Positions 11,977 to 19,724 of a stretch of 64,000 bases of DNA are shown in pieces. Position 1 is the stretch's first letter, and each line of letters begins with the position of its first letter. The notes beneath the pieces were generated by a model, which saw only the letters and a list, made by a program, of their open reading frames with translations, did no database searches and had not been told where the DNA came from. Location of the stretch: positions 12,608 to 76,607 of the forward strand of contig CAYWGC010000009.1 in assembly GCA_964457755.1 (NCBI GenBank). Direction: 5' to 3'. The position numbers were made by a program, and so were the translations under genes. The stretch is from Tharpella sp964457755 (GTDB lineage Bacteria > Desulfobacterota > Anaeroferrophillalia > Anaeroferrophillales > Tharpellaceae).

Positions 11977-13782
11977 TTAATTGTCAATATTCAAAATTGC
12001 GAGAAATGCGTCCTGAGGCAATTCAACTTTACCGACGCGTTTCATCCGTTTTTTACCAGCTTTCTGCTTTTCCAAGAGTTTCCTTTTTCGCGTAATATCG
12101 CCACCATAACATTTTGCCGTAACGTTTTTGCGCAACGCTTTGACTGTCGTCCGGGCCACAACCTTGGTACCGATCGCAGCCTGAATCGCGACCTCAAACA
12201 TCTGCCGAGGAATCAACTCTTTCATCTTGACCGCAAGATCACGCCCGCGATCAAAAGAGCGCTCCTGGTGTACAATCATTGAAAGCGCGTCAACCAGCTC
12301 ACCATTTATCAAAATATCAAGTTTGACTAGGTTGGCTTGGCGATGACCGCAAGGTTCATAATCAAGAGAGGCATAGCCCCTAGTCAACGATTTGAGACGG
12401 TCATAAAAATCGAGGACAATCTCATTTAAAGGCAGGTCATAGATAATCATCGCCCGGGTCTCATCCAAATAACGAACCTCCTGTTGCTCGCCCCGTTTAT
12501 CTTCGCACAGTTTCATAATGTTACCAATATACTCATTCGGGACATGGATCGAACAACGCACCATGGGTTCACCAATTTGCGCGATATCACCGGCTGACGG
12601 CATACTGCTAGGGTTGTCAATCTCGACAACCGCACCACTCTTCATCTCAACCCTATAGACAACCGTTGGTGAGGTTGTGATCAAGTCAAGTTTATACTCC
12701 CTTTCCAAACGCTCCTGGATAATCTCCATATGGAGAAGGCCCAAGAAACCGCAACGAAAACCGAATCCCAAAGCTACCGAAGTCTCCGGCTGAAAGGTAA
12801 ATGAGGCATCATTGAGACGCAACTTGGCAAGAGCATCCCGTAAAGGTTCATATTGAATCGAATCAGTCGGATAGAGGCCACTGAAAACCATCGGTTGAAC
12901 TTCTTTAAAACCGGGGAAAGGGATCGCAGTCGCTTCAACCAGGCCGGTTATGGTATCCCCAACCTTACAATCAGCCACCGCTTTGATCCCGGCCACAACA
13001 AAACCGACTTCACCAACTTCAAGAATTTTACTCTCAACCATGGCCGGTCGCATTTTCCCAACCCGCAGGACTTCGAAGGGGTGATCGGTCGACATCATCT
13101 TGATCTTCATACCGGGTTTGACGGCCCCTTCGAAAATTCGAACTAGAGCAATTACACCCAGATAGGGATCAAACCAGGAGTCAAAAATCATTCCCTTCAG
13201 AGGAGCATTCCGCTCACCTGAAGGAGCTGGAACCCGTTTCACAATGGCTTCAAGAAAATCTTTGATACCGACACCGGTCTTGGCACTGATCAGTAGAGCA
13301 TCTGAGGTATCTAGACCGATAACATCCTCAATCTGACGTTTTATACGCTCCGGTTCGGCCACCGGCAAATCGATTTTGTTTAAAACCGGGATAATCTCGA
13401 GATCAGCATCGAGAGCGTGGTAGACGTTGGCCAGGGTTTGAGCTTCGACGCCTTGAGCCGCATCCACCACCAGTACCGCTCCCTCAGTTGCCGCCAGGCT
13501 CCGCGAGACTTCATAAGAAAAATCAACATGGCCCGGGGTATCGATCAGATTCAGTTGATAAGAGTTACCATCATCAGCTTTATACTCGAGGCAGACCGAT
13601 TGCGCCTTGATCGTAATCCCGCGCTCACGTTCTATATCCATAGTGTCGAGAAGCTGCTCTTTCATCTCTCTTGAAGTGACCGTTCCGGTCATTTCAATCA
13701 GACGATCGGCAAGCGTCGACTTACCATGGTCAATATGAGCAATAATTGAAAAATTACGTATGTTTTGCTGTGTGAAAACCAT
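11977..13782 (-). CDS. lepA: Elongation factor 4 (LepA)
   Basis: Ribosome-associated GTPase that acts on stalled or mistranslocated ribosomes. The G1 motif is AHIDHGKST, the switch region has RERGITIKAQ, and the G4 NKIDLP and C-terminal family region (KRKLLEKQKAGKKRMK) are present. The 601 residues match the family. The upstream gap contains a probable terminator and an ATTACGA heptad repeat. Confidence 0.97.
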   Translation of the reverse strand: MVFTQQNIRNFSIIAHIDHGKSTLADRLIEMTGTVTSREMKEQLLDTMDIERERGITIKAQSVCLEYKADDGNSYQLNLIDTPGHVDFSYEVSRSLAATEGAVLVVDAAQGVEAQTLANVYHALDADLEIIPVLNKIDLPVAEPERIKRQIEDVIGLDTSDALLISAKTGVGIKDFLEAIVKRVPAPSGERNAPLKGMIFDSWFDPYLGVIALVRIFEGAVKPGMKIKMMSTDHPFEVLRVGKMRPAMVESKILEVGEVGFVVAGIKAVADCKVGDTITGLVEATAIPFPGFKEVQPMVFSGLYPTDSIQYEPLRDALAKLRLNDASFTFQPETSVALGFGFRCGFLGLLHMEIIQERLEREYKLDLITTSPTVVYRVEMKSGAVVEIDNPSSMPSAGDIAQIGEPMVRCSIHVPNEYIGNIMKLCEDKRGEQQEVRYLDETRAMIIYDLPLNEIVLDFYDRLKSLTRGYASLDYEPCGHRQANLVKLDILINGELVDALSMIVHQERSFDRGRDLAVKMKELIPRQMFEVAIQAAIGTKVVARTTVKALRKNVTAKCYGGDITRKRKLLEKQKAGKKRMKRVGKVELPQDAFLAILNIDN

Positions 13783-13808
13783 ATATGTTTACGCCATAAC
13801 CTGCATAC

Positions 13809-13828
13809 AAAAAAAGACGCTACGCGCC
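13809..13828 (-). terminator. Possible terminator after the SPOR gene
   Basis: On the minus strand GGCGC-GTA-GCGTC forms a short stem and is followed by seven T. It lies between the SPOR-protein gene and lepA and would separate the argS transcript from lepA. The stem is only five pairs, one of them G-T. Confidence 0.45.
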
Positions 13829-13841
13829 TGATAAATTAAGA

Positions 13842-13870
13842 ATTATAAATTACGAATTACGAATTACGCA
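13842..13870. repeat. Heptad tandem repeat (ATTACGA family)
   Basis: Four consecutive 7-bp units: ATTATAA, ATTACGA, ATTACGA, ATTACGC. It is intergenic, between lepA and the SPOR gene. It has the same period as the other heptad repeats in this window but a different unit sequence. Confidence 0.7.
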
Positions 13871-13899
13871 TGGTAACTCATAATTGCAAAACCAACTTA

Positions 13900-14613
13900 T
13901 TACTGTTTGACAATCAGCGGTTTGTAGTTATGAACTTCAATAAGTTCGCGCCGGTAGCGTTCAGCCATAGCGCGATCATTGATATTACTAATTTTAACCC
14001 GATACCAGGTCCCTTTACCAGCCACCTGTACCGCCTCAATCTCAACCTTGGGATAACTCTTAATCAGTTTACTGCGAACCAGACGAGCCTTGATCTCCTG
14101 AGCCAGAGAACAGATTCTGATCTCCCAGTGGGTTCCTGAAGGCGATGGCAAAACTGCACTTTCCGGAGCCCTGAAAGTAGTTTTTTTCTTAGCTACCAAC
14201 GGGGTAGTTTTCACCTTTATTAGCGAGCCCCCACTCTCCGTTGGTTTATCTCCTAACTCTTTATAAAAGGTCAGGTTAAGCTTGTCCTCCACCGGTACCG
14301 CAGCTACTGGAGGCAGATCCGAGACCTGGGCAGGCGCTGGCAACTTACAGACGCCGCCAGGACAACTATCAAGATGAGTACCAGTAAGTGGCAGCCCAGA
14401 CTTATGCGACTCCCGATAGAGAGTGCTTGCACCCGGCATCTGCATCACTGCAACTTCTGTCGGCTTCGCCTTTTCGACAATCGCTTGATTGGCTCTGTTC
14501 CAGCTTTTAAAGGTCTCATTCTCCGGCAGTTTAAAACCCACCAGAACGCCGACACCAAAGGCCACGAAAAGAACAACCAATAATACAATAATAGATTTTA
14601 ATTGTTCAAGCAT
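13900..14613 (-). CDS. SPOR-domain inner-membrane protein
   Basis: One N-terminal membrane helix (IIVLLVVLFVAFGVGVLVGF) is followed by a low-complexity, Pro- and Lys-rich linker and a C-terminal SPOR-like domain from about residue 160 (HWEIRICSLAQEIKARLV, then WYRVKISNINDRAMAERYR). SPOR domains bind denuded glycan strands at the septum, so a role in cell division or wall remodelling is inferred. The ATG at 14613 lies 10 bases after the argS stop. A longer frame would overlap argS. Confidence 0.75.
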   Translation of the reverse strand: MLEQLKSIIVLLVVLFVAFGVGVLVGFKLPENETFKSWNRANQAIVEKAKPTEVAVMQMPGASTLYRESHKSGLPLTGTHLDSCPGGVCKLPAPAQVSDLPPVAAVPVEDKLNLTFYKELGDKPTESGGSLIKVKTTPLVAKKKTTFRAPESAVLPSPSGTHWEIRICSLAQEIKARLVRSKLIKSYPKVEIEAVQVAGKGTWYRVKISNINDRAMAERYRRELIEVHNYKPLIVKQ

Positions 14614-14623
14614 ATAGCAACCA

Positions 14624-16306
14624 CTACATTTTTTTAGGGGCTGACACCCCAAGGAGAGTCAGACAAATTTTCAGCACCTGGCGAATCGCAGTAATCAACA
14701 GCAGGCGATCACCGGAGACCTTTCCCTCCTCATTGATAATCCGGTTGCGATTATAGTAGGAGTGCAGTTGGGCGGCTAAATCATCAAGGTAATAGGTCAC
14801 TCGATGCGGTTCAAGGGTGCGGGCTGAAGACTCCAGAACGACCGTAAAATCATCAAGTTTTTTTATCAGATCAAGCTCTTCGGGAAGCGTTAAAGAGGAT
14901 CCCGAAGAAGTTGTGTTGCCAGAACCGTCAATTTCAAGCCCTTCATCTTCTATTTTCCTGAATATACTGCAAATTCGGGCATGCGCATACTGGGCGTAGT
15001 AGACCGGATTGTCACTGTTACGGGATTTGGCCAGTTCGAGGTCAAATTCAAGCTGACTATCGGATCTCCGGGTCAAGAAGAAATAACGAGCCGCATCTTT
15101 ACCGACCTCTTTAACAACCTCTTCCAGGGTAATAAATTCACCTGCCCGGGTCGACATCGCGACCGGATTCCCGCTCCGTGAAAGACTGACCAGCTGCACT
15201 AAAATCGCGGCAAAACTCTCAGGTTTATTACCCAGGGCTTCGATTGCGGCTTTAAGGCGGGGCACATAGCCATGATGGTCCGCCCCCCAGACATCAACCA
15301 GAAGATCATAACCACGTTCATATTTTTCCCGATGGTAAGCAATGTCAGAGGCAAAATAGGTTTTCACACCATTAGCCCGAACCACAACCCGATCCTTTTC
15401 ATCGCCAAAACGGGAGGAGGCAAACCAACGCGCCCCATCCTCTTCGTAAAGCACCCCTTTCTTGTTAAGTTCAGACAGAGCCAAATCAACTTTACCCGAA
15501 GTGAAAAACTCCTTCTCACTGGTCCAATGTTCAAACTCTACCCCGAAAAGATTGAGGTCTTCACGAATACCAAGAAGAATGGCATCGGCGGCAGTTCTGG
15601 TAAAAAGTTCCAAACCGGCATCATCTTCTTCAGAGATATCTACAGCGACTAAAAGATCGCCTTGATCGGCACGCAGAGTTTGGGCCAATCCGACAAGGTA
15701 TTCCCCCCGATAGTAACCCTCGGGAATCTCTCCCTGGCGATGCCCCAACAACTCAAGATAGCGCCAGCGCAGCGAACGACCGAGAACCAACATCTGATTA
15801 CCCGCGTCATTAACATAATACTCACGCTCAACCGTGAAACCGGCCCACCTTAAAATACGGGCCAGAACATCACCAACCGCCGCCCCACGCCCATGACCTA
15901 TATGCAAAGGGCCGGTCGGGTTAGCGCTGACAAACTCAACTAATACTTTCTGGCCAGCCCCGTAATCAAGTCTCGCGTAACCATCCCCCTGCTGCAAAAT
16001 ATCGTGCAAGCGTAGGTGCCAACCGGAAACATCCAGAGTCATATTGATAAAACCGGGACCATCAATTGTGACTTTCGCCAACCCCGGCTCTTTATCGAGT
16101 TCAACCTTCAGGGCCGCACCAAGCGCCCGCGGATTATCTTTCCAGCGCCCGGCCAGATGCATCGCAATATTGGAGGAAAAATCACCAAAGGCTTTTTCAC
16201 GGGGTAGTTCGATTGCGATTTCCGGGAGCTCGACGCTGTCCAAACCACGTGCTGCCGCAACCGCAGCAACGGCCTTATCTACATATCCAGAAACTCTTTT
16301 TTTCAT
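14624..16306 (-). CDS. argS: Arginyl-tRNA synthetase
   Basis: Charges tRNA-Arg. The class I signature HIGH is in ANPTGPLHIGHGRGAA, and the KMSKS-like site is degenerate (VAMSTRAGEFIT), as often in ArgRS. The N-terminal additional domain (REKAFGDFSSNIAM) and the C-terminal DALR anticodon domain (AQYAHARICSI onward) are complete. It has 560 residues and a good upstream promoter. The SPOR gene follows it. Confidence 0.96.
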   Translation of the reverse strand: MKKRVSGYVDKAVAAVAAARGLDSVELPEIAIELPREKAFGDFSSNIAMHLAGRWKDNPRALGAALKVELDKEPGLAKVTIDGPGFINMTLDVSGWHLRLHDILQQGDGYARLDYGAGQKVLVEFVSANPTGPLHIGHGRGAAVGDVLARILRWAGFTVEREYYVNDAGNQMLVLGRSLRWRYLELLGHRQGEIPEGYYRGEYLVGLAQTLRADQGDLLVAVDISEEDDAGLELFTRTAADAILLGIREDLNLFGVEFEHWTSEKEFFTSGKVDLALSELNKKGVLYEEDGARWFASSRFGDEKDRVVVRANGVKTYFASDIAYHREKYERGYDLLVDVWGADHHGYVPRLKAAIEALGNKPESFAAILVQLVSLSRSGNPVAMSTRAGEFITLEEVVKEVGKDAARYFFLTRRSDSQLEFDLELAKSRNSDNPVYYAQYAHARICSIFRKIEDEGLEIDGSGNTTSSGSSLTLPEELDLIKKLDDFTVVLESSARTLEPHRVTYYLDDLAAQLHSYYNRNRIINEEGKVSGDRLLLITAIRQVLKICLTLLGVSAPKKM

Positions 16307-16392
16307 CTACAAGAAAGCTCTTTTTATCTTCTTTACATACTAAAATACCCCCGGCGGGAGCCATGGGGCATGACCATTCAATAAGCCTTTAG

Positions 16393-16421
16393 ATAGTAGT
16401 CAGTCGCACCAAAATTGTCAA
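16393..16421 (-). promoter_or_regulatory. Sigma-70 type promoter for argS
   Basis: On the minus strand a perfect -35 TTGACA (16416-16421) is followed after 17 bases by TACTAT (16393-16398), about 90 bases before the argS ATG. The spacer and -10 are made of AGTCGCA/AGTAGTC-like heptad units, so a repeat of the window's 7-bp class seems to sit inside the promoter. Confidence 0.6.
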
Positions 16422-16507
16422 GCAAACATTGACCGATATACAAAATTTACAGATCTACTGCAAAGCTTTTCAAGCTCGCAGCAGCGTCACACGTTGGCCC
16501 CAGCTCT

Positions 16508-18541
16508 TCACAACAACGTCAAATCATCATAAGGTTCAGCTGCATCAGGAAACCGGTCGACAATCTCTACAAACTTACCTTCTAAAGCGAGAAAGGCGTC
16601 GACAATATCTGGATCCAGATGGGTGCCACGCAGGTTGCGAATTGTCTCTGCGGCCTCGACATGCGGCAGGGCCGGCTTGTACCGCTTACGGCTTCTGAGG
16701 ACATCATAAACATCAGCCAAAGCCACCAAACGCCCGGAAAGCGGGATATTCTCCCCCCGCAAGCCCCGAGGATAACCAGAACCATCCCATTTTTCATGAT
16801 GAGTGTAAACTAACTCCCGGGCCACATGCAAAAAAGAGCGCCCCCCACCCCCGCTATCAACCGGAAGCCGAGCTTCAGCCTTGATCAAGATATCACGTCC
16901 GATGCGGGGATGCTCTCTCATCTCGGCAAATTCCGGAGCGGTTAATTTGCCATACTTCAACAAAATCCGGTCAAGCACCCCGACTTTCCCAATATCATGT
17001 AAAGGAACTGAGCGATAAAGCAAATCGATCATCTCTTTATCAAGTTGCTTCTTATACTTCGTTTGAGATGCCAGATATTCGGCCAAAATCCGGACAAAAT
17101 TCTGAATCCGTAAAATATGTCCTCCGGTTTCGTCATCCCGAGTTTCAGCCATGGCTGTCAAACTGATTATGGTAGTATCCTGGGCCATTAAAAGATCATG
17201 ATTACGCTTCACCAGAGCTCTCTCTTCGCGCCAGTATTTAAGCAGCGTTAAGAAGATAAAATTGACCACCATCAGAGCCATGGCATAGAGTGGATTAACA
17301 AAAAATCCCTGCACCTTTAACAGAAAAAAGGAACCATACCAGAGCCCGCAACCAGCCCCGAAAAAAAAGAGAAGGCTCAGCCACGGTCGGGCCCAGGCCA
17401 GGAAAAGTGTCGCCATGATCCCGATTCCAAAAAGGGCAACCAGCTCGCCACCCCGAGCCCAGACCGGCTGTCGCAAAAACTTACCTTGCAAAAGGTTATC
17501 TATCATGGTCGCATGCACTTCAACCCCGGGATAAAAAGAGTCAAGCGGGGTAACTTGAAAGTCATGCAATCCGGCTGCCGTCGCCCCAACCACAACAACC
17601 CTATCCTTAAACTTGCCCTCTGCCACTCGATCACTTAGAACATCGGCTGCGGCAACATACTCATAAAAACCCTGTTTGCCATGGTAGTAAAGCAGCAGGT
17701 TGCCTTTTTCATCAAGAGGAACCAACCCTCCTCGCGCAAGTGACAGAGACTCCAGTTTACCTTTAAAAGAATTTAAAATGATTTTATCTGCGGATTTCGC
17801 CTGCATCACTGCGGCCAAAGCCAACGAGGGATAATATCGGCCATTTAAATTTATGATTAGAGGCAGGCGCCGCAAAACCCCATCACAATCGCTCAAGGCA
17901 TTAAGAAAACCAGAAGCCGGGGCCGCTTGAGAGAGTTCAGGAAGGTTAACAATAACACCTTGAGGCTCCAGGCAAGGAGAGAGTAAAGGCGCTGCTGAAG
18001 TACTCCGGGAAATAACATTCAGAGGGTGGGCCGGACTTATATCTGAGAAACTATTTTCTTCATAAAGAAAACTGTAACCTAAGACAAAAGGACCTCTAGC
18101 AAGAGTGCCTGCCAGAACCGCATCATTATCGCGAAATCTTGCCGGCAAATCTTGAATCGAAAATTCAACCTCAAGATCTCGTTTCATCTCAGCCTGAAGA
18201 AGCGGTAGAGAGGTTCTATCAGGTTCGGCAAAGAGCATGTCCAGAGCAACAGCTCTAGCCCCCGCCTGATTGAGTTTATCAAGAAGCAGGGCCACTCGAT
18301 ATCGGGGCCAGGGCCACTGCCCAAATTGAGCAAGACTTACTTCGTCAATATCGACAATCAGCGGTTCTCTGAAACCTTTGTCAGCCGGCAGAGAGCCCAA
18401 CATGACATCGTAAGCTTTGAGACCGAGAAGGGAAAAATATGCGGGTTGGATCAGATAGACAACAATAAAGACACAAGAGACTAGAAGACCAGATAAAACA
18501 ATCAGCCACTGCCGACTTCGACTCTGGTTAGCCACCCTCAT
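16508..18541 (-). CDS. CHASE2 sensor with HD-GYP c-di-GMP phosphodiesterase domain
   Basis: An N-terminal membrane helix (about 12-31) is followed by a periplasmic CHASE2 domain (about 35-350, VDIDEVSLAQFGQWPWPR), three membrane helices (about 365-430) and a C-terminal HD-GYP domain with HDIGK, HHEKWDGSGYP and the downstream LVALADVYD. HD-GYP enzymes hydrolyse c-di-GMP, or in some branches cGAMP. CHASE2 proteins next to FecR and OmpA-like genes more often carry a cyclase or kinase output. Start and upstream stop overlap by ATGA, so it is coupled to the OmpA-like gene. Confidence 0.88.
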   Translation of the reverse strand: MRVANQSRSRQWLIVLSGLLVSCVFIVVYLIQPAYFSLLGLKAYDVMLGSLPADKGFREPLIVDIDEVSLAQFGQWPWPRYRVALLLDKLNQAGARAVALDMLFAEPDRTSLPLLQAEMKRDLEVEFSIQDLPARFRDNDAVLAGTLARGPFVLGYSFLYEENSFSDISPAHPLNVISRSTSAAPLLSPCLEPQGVIVNLPELSQAAPASGFLNALSDCDGVLRRLPLIINLNGRYYPSLALAAVMQAKSADKIILNSFKGKLESLSLARGGLVPLDEKGNLLLYYHGKQGFYEYVAAADVLSDRVAEGKFKDRVVVVGATAAGLHDFQVTPLDSFYPGVEVHATMIDNLLQGKFLRQPVWARGGELVALFGIGIMATLFLAWARPWLSLLFFFGAGCGLWYGSFFLLKVQGFFVNPLYAMALMVVNFIFLTLLKYWREERALVKRNHDLLMAQDTTIISLTAMAETRDDETGGHILRIQNFVRILAEYLASQTKYKKQLDKEMIDLLYRSVPLHDIGKVGVLDRILLKYGKLTAPEFAEMREHPRIGRDILIKAEARLPVDSGGGGRSFLHVARELVYTHHEKWDGSGYPRGLRGENIPLSGRLVALADVYDVLRSRKRYKPALPHVEAAETIRNLRGTHLDPDIVDAFLALEGKFVEIVDRFPDAAEPYDDLTLL

Positions 18542-19140
18542 CTGACCACAACCTCCACCCTGCGGTTTTTTGCCTCGGCCACATTATCTGCAGTGACTAC
18601 CAAAGGATTACCCTCACCGTGCGAGGTCACCTGCAGAAATTCAGTATTAACTCCCTGCGCAACCAGGAGGTCATAAACTTTTTGCGCTCTGGCGGTTGAG
18701 AGTTTGAGATTGTAACGTTTTGAACCCGCCCGATCACTATGGCCGAAGATACTGATATCGACCGATTCCCGAGTTTTTATAGAGACCATAATTTGCCCTA
18801 TCAGATCACGAGATGAAGCCGTCAAAATTATCGAGCCAGTTTCAAAGTAGAGCAGAAAACTCTCAGGCGGCAAAGGTTCGGCTTTAAGCGCAGCTTTAAA
18901 AGTGCGCTCAATTTCAGCCTGACTCATGACTTTTACCAACTGCGGAGGGCTGTCGGGGCCCGCCACAGTCAAGCCCTCTCCAGCTTTGTCAAGCAGTACC
19001 GAACCTTTCTCATTTGTCAGTTGGATGGCCCCAACCGTACCGTCGGACTCCGGCAACAACACAAAAATATTTTTCGGGCAGGCACAAGAGATCAAAAACA
19101 GAACCATTAACAAACTTAAGATAGATTTTTTATTTAGCAC
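18538..19140 (-). CDS. OmpA-family lipoprotein
   Basis: A lipoprotein signal peptide ends at the lipobox LISC (cysteine near residue 19). The C-terminal OmpA domain carries FGHSDRAGSKRYNLKLSTARA and NRRVEVVV, which bind peptidoglycan. The GTG start has GGAG seven bases upstream. It is the middle gene of the FecR / OmpA / CHASE2-HD-GYP operon and may anchor a cell-envelope sensing complex. That role is inferred from context. Confidence 0.82.
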   Translation of the reverse strand: MLNKKSILSLLMVLFLISCACPKNIFVLLPESDGTVGAIQLTNEKGSVLLDKAGEGLTVAGPDSPPQLVKVMSQAEIERTFKAALKAEPLPPESFLLYFETGSIILTASSRDLIGQIMVSIKTRESVDISIFGHSDRAGSKRYNLKLSTARAQKVYDLLVAQGVNTEFLQVTSHGEGNPLVVTADNVAEAKNRRVEVVVR

Positions 19141-19187
19141 CTTTATACTCCAGCAATTTTGGTGGCTTTTTACAAATACAACTACTT

Positions 19188-19634
19188 TTATTTCCCGGAA
19201 ATTTTTGCCGCAAAACGAGTCCCGCGCACCGCCACGACCCCAACCGGAGTCTCCAGGTGGATCGATTCTGGAGAAAGCTTGGCAATAATTCCAGAGATAT
19301 AGACAAAAGTCCCCTTTATCATGCTAACTAACAGGGAGAAATCACCCTCCACCGGTGCAAAAACAAATTCGTCCAAAGAGAGACGACTATTAGGCCCCAT
19401 AGAAAAAATGGTGTTATCTCTCAAGACTATACCAAGGGAACCATCCGGACCGGTCACCAGCAGATCTTCGGCAAAAATCCTCACCCCCTTTACAAGAGGC
19501 AAAACCTTGCCCTGCCTTTCAGCAAAAACTTCCCCCTGAACCGTCTTGACACTACCTGATGGAAGCCCTTCGGCAAGTGCCAAACCCGCAAACAACATCA
19601 ATGACAGCACCACAAAAAAAACTCTACTCAGCAT
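19188..19634 (-). CDS. Secreted FecR-domain protein
   Basis: A signal peptide (to LALAEG) is followed by a single FecR domain: GEVFAERQGKVLPLVKG, the TGPDGSLGIVLRDNTIFSMG core and VGVVAVRGTRFAAKI. At 148 residues it is a minimal, soluble periplasmic FecR without the usual membrane anchor. GGAGGTG precedes the ATG. First gene of the three-gene operon; likely the periplasmic partner of the CHASE2 protein. Confidence 0.8.
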   Translation of the reverse strand: MLSRVFFVVLSLMLFAGLALAEGLPSGSVKTVQGEVFAERQGKVLPLVKGVRIFAEDLLVTGPDGSLGIVLRDNTIFSMGPNSRLSLDEFVFAPVEGDFSLLVSMIKGTFVYISGIIAKLSPESIHLETPVGVVAVRGTRFAAKISGK

Positions 19635-19724
19635 TACAACACCTCCTCTCCTCTATATATCTCAATACTGTTGACTGCTAGCTTGCCCCTAACTTTAAAC
19701 GTCATACTATGAACTTTAGAACTG

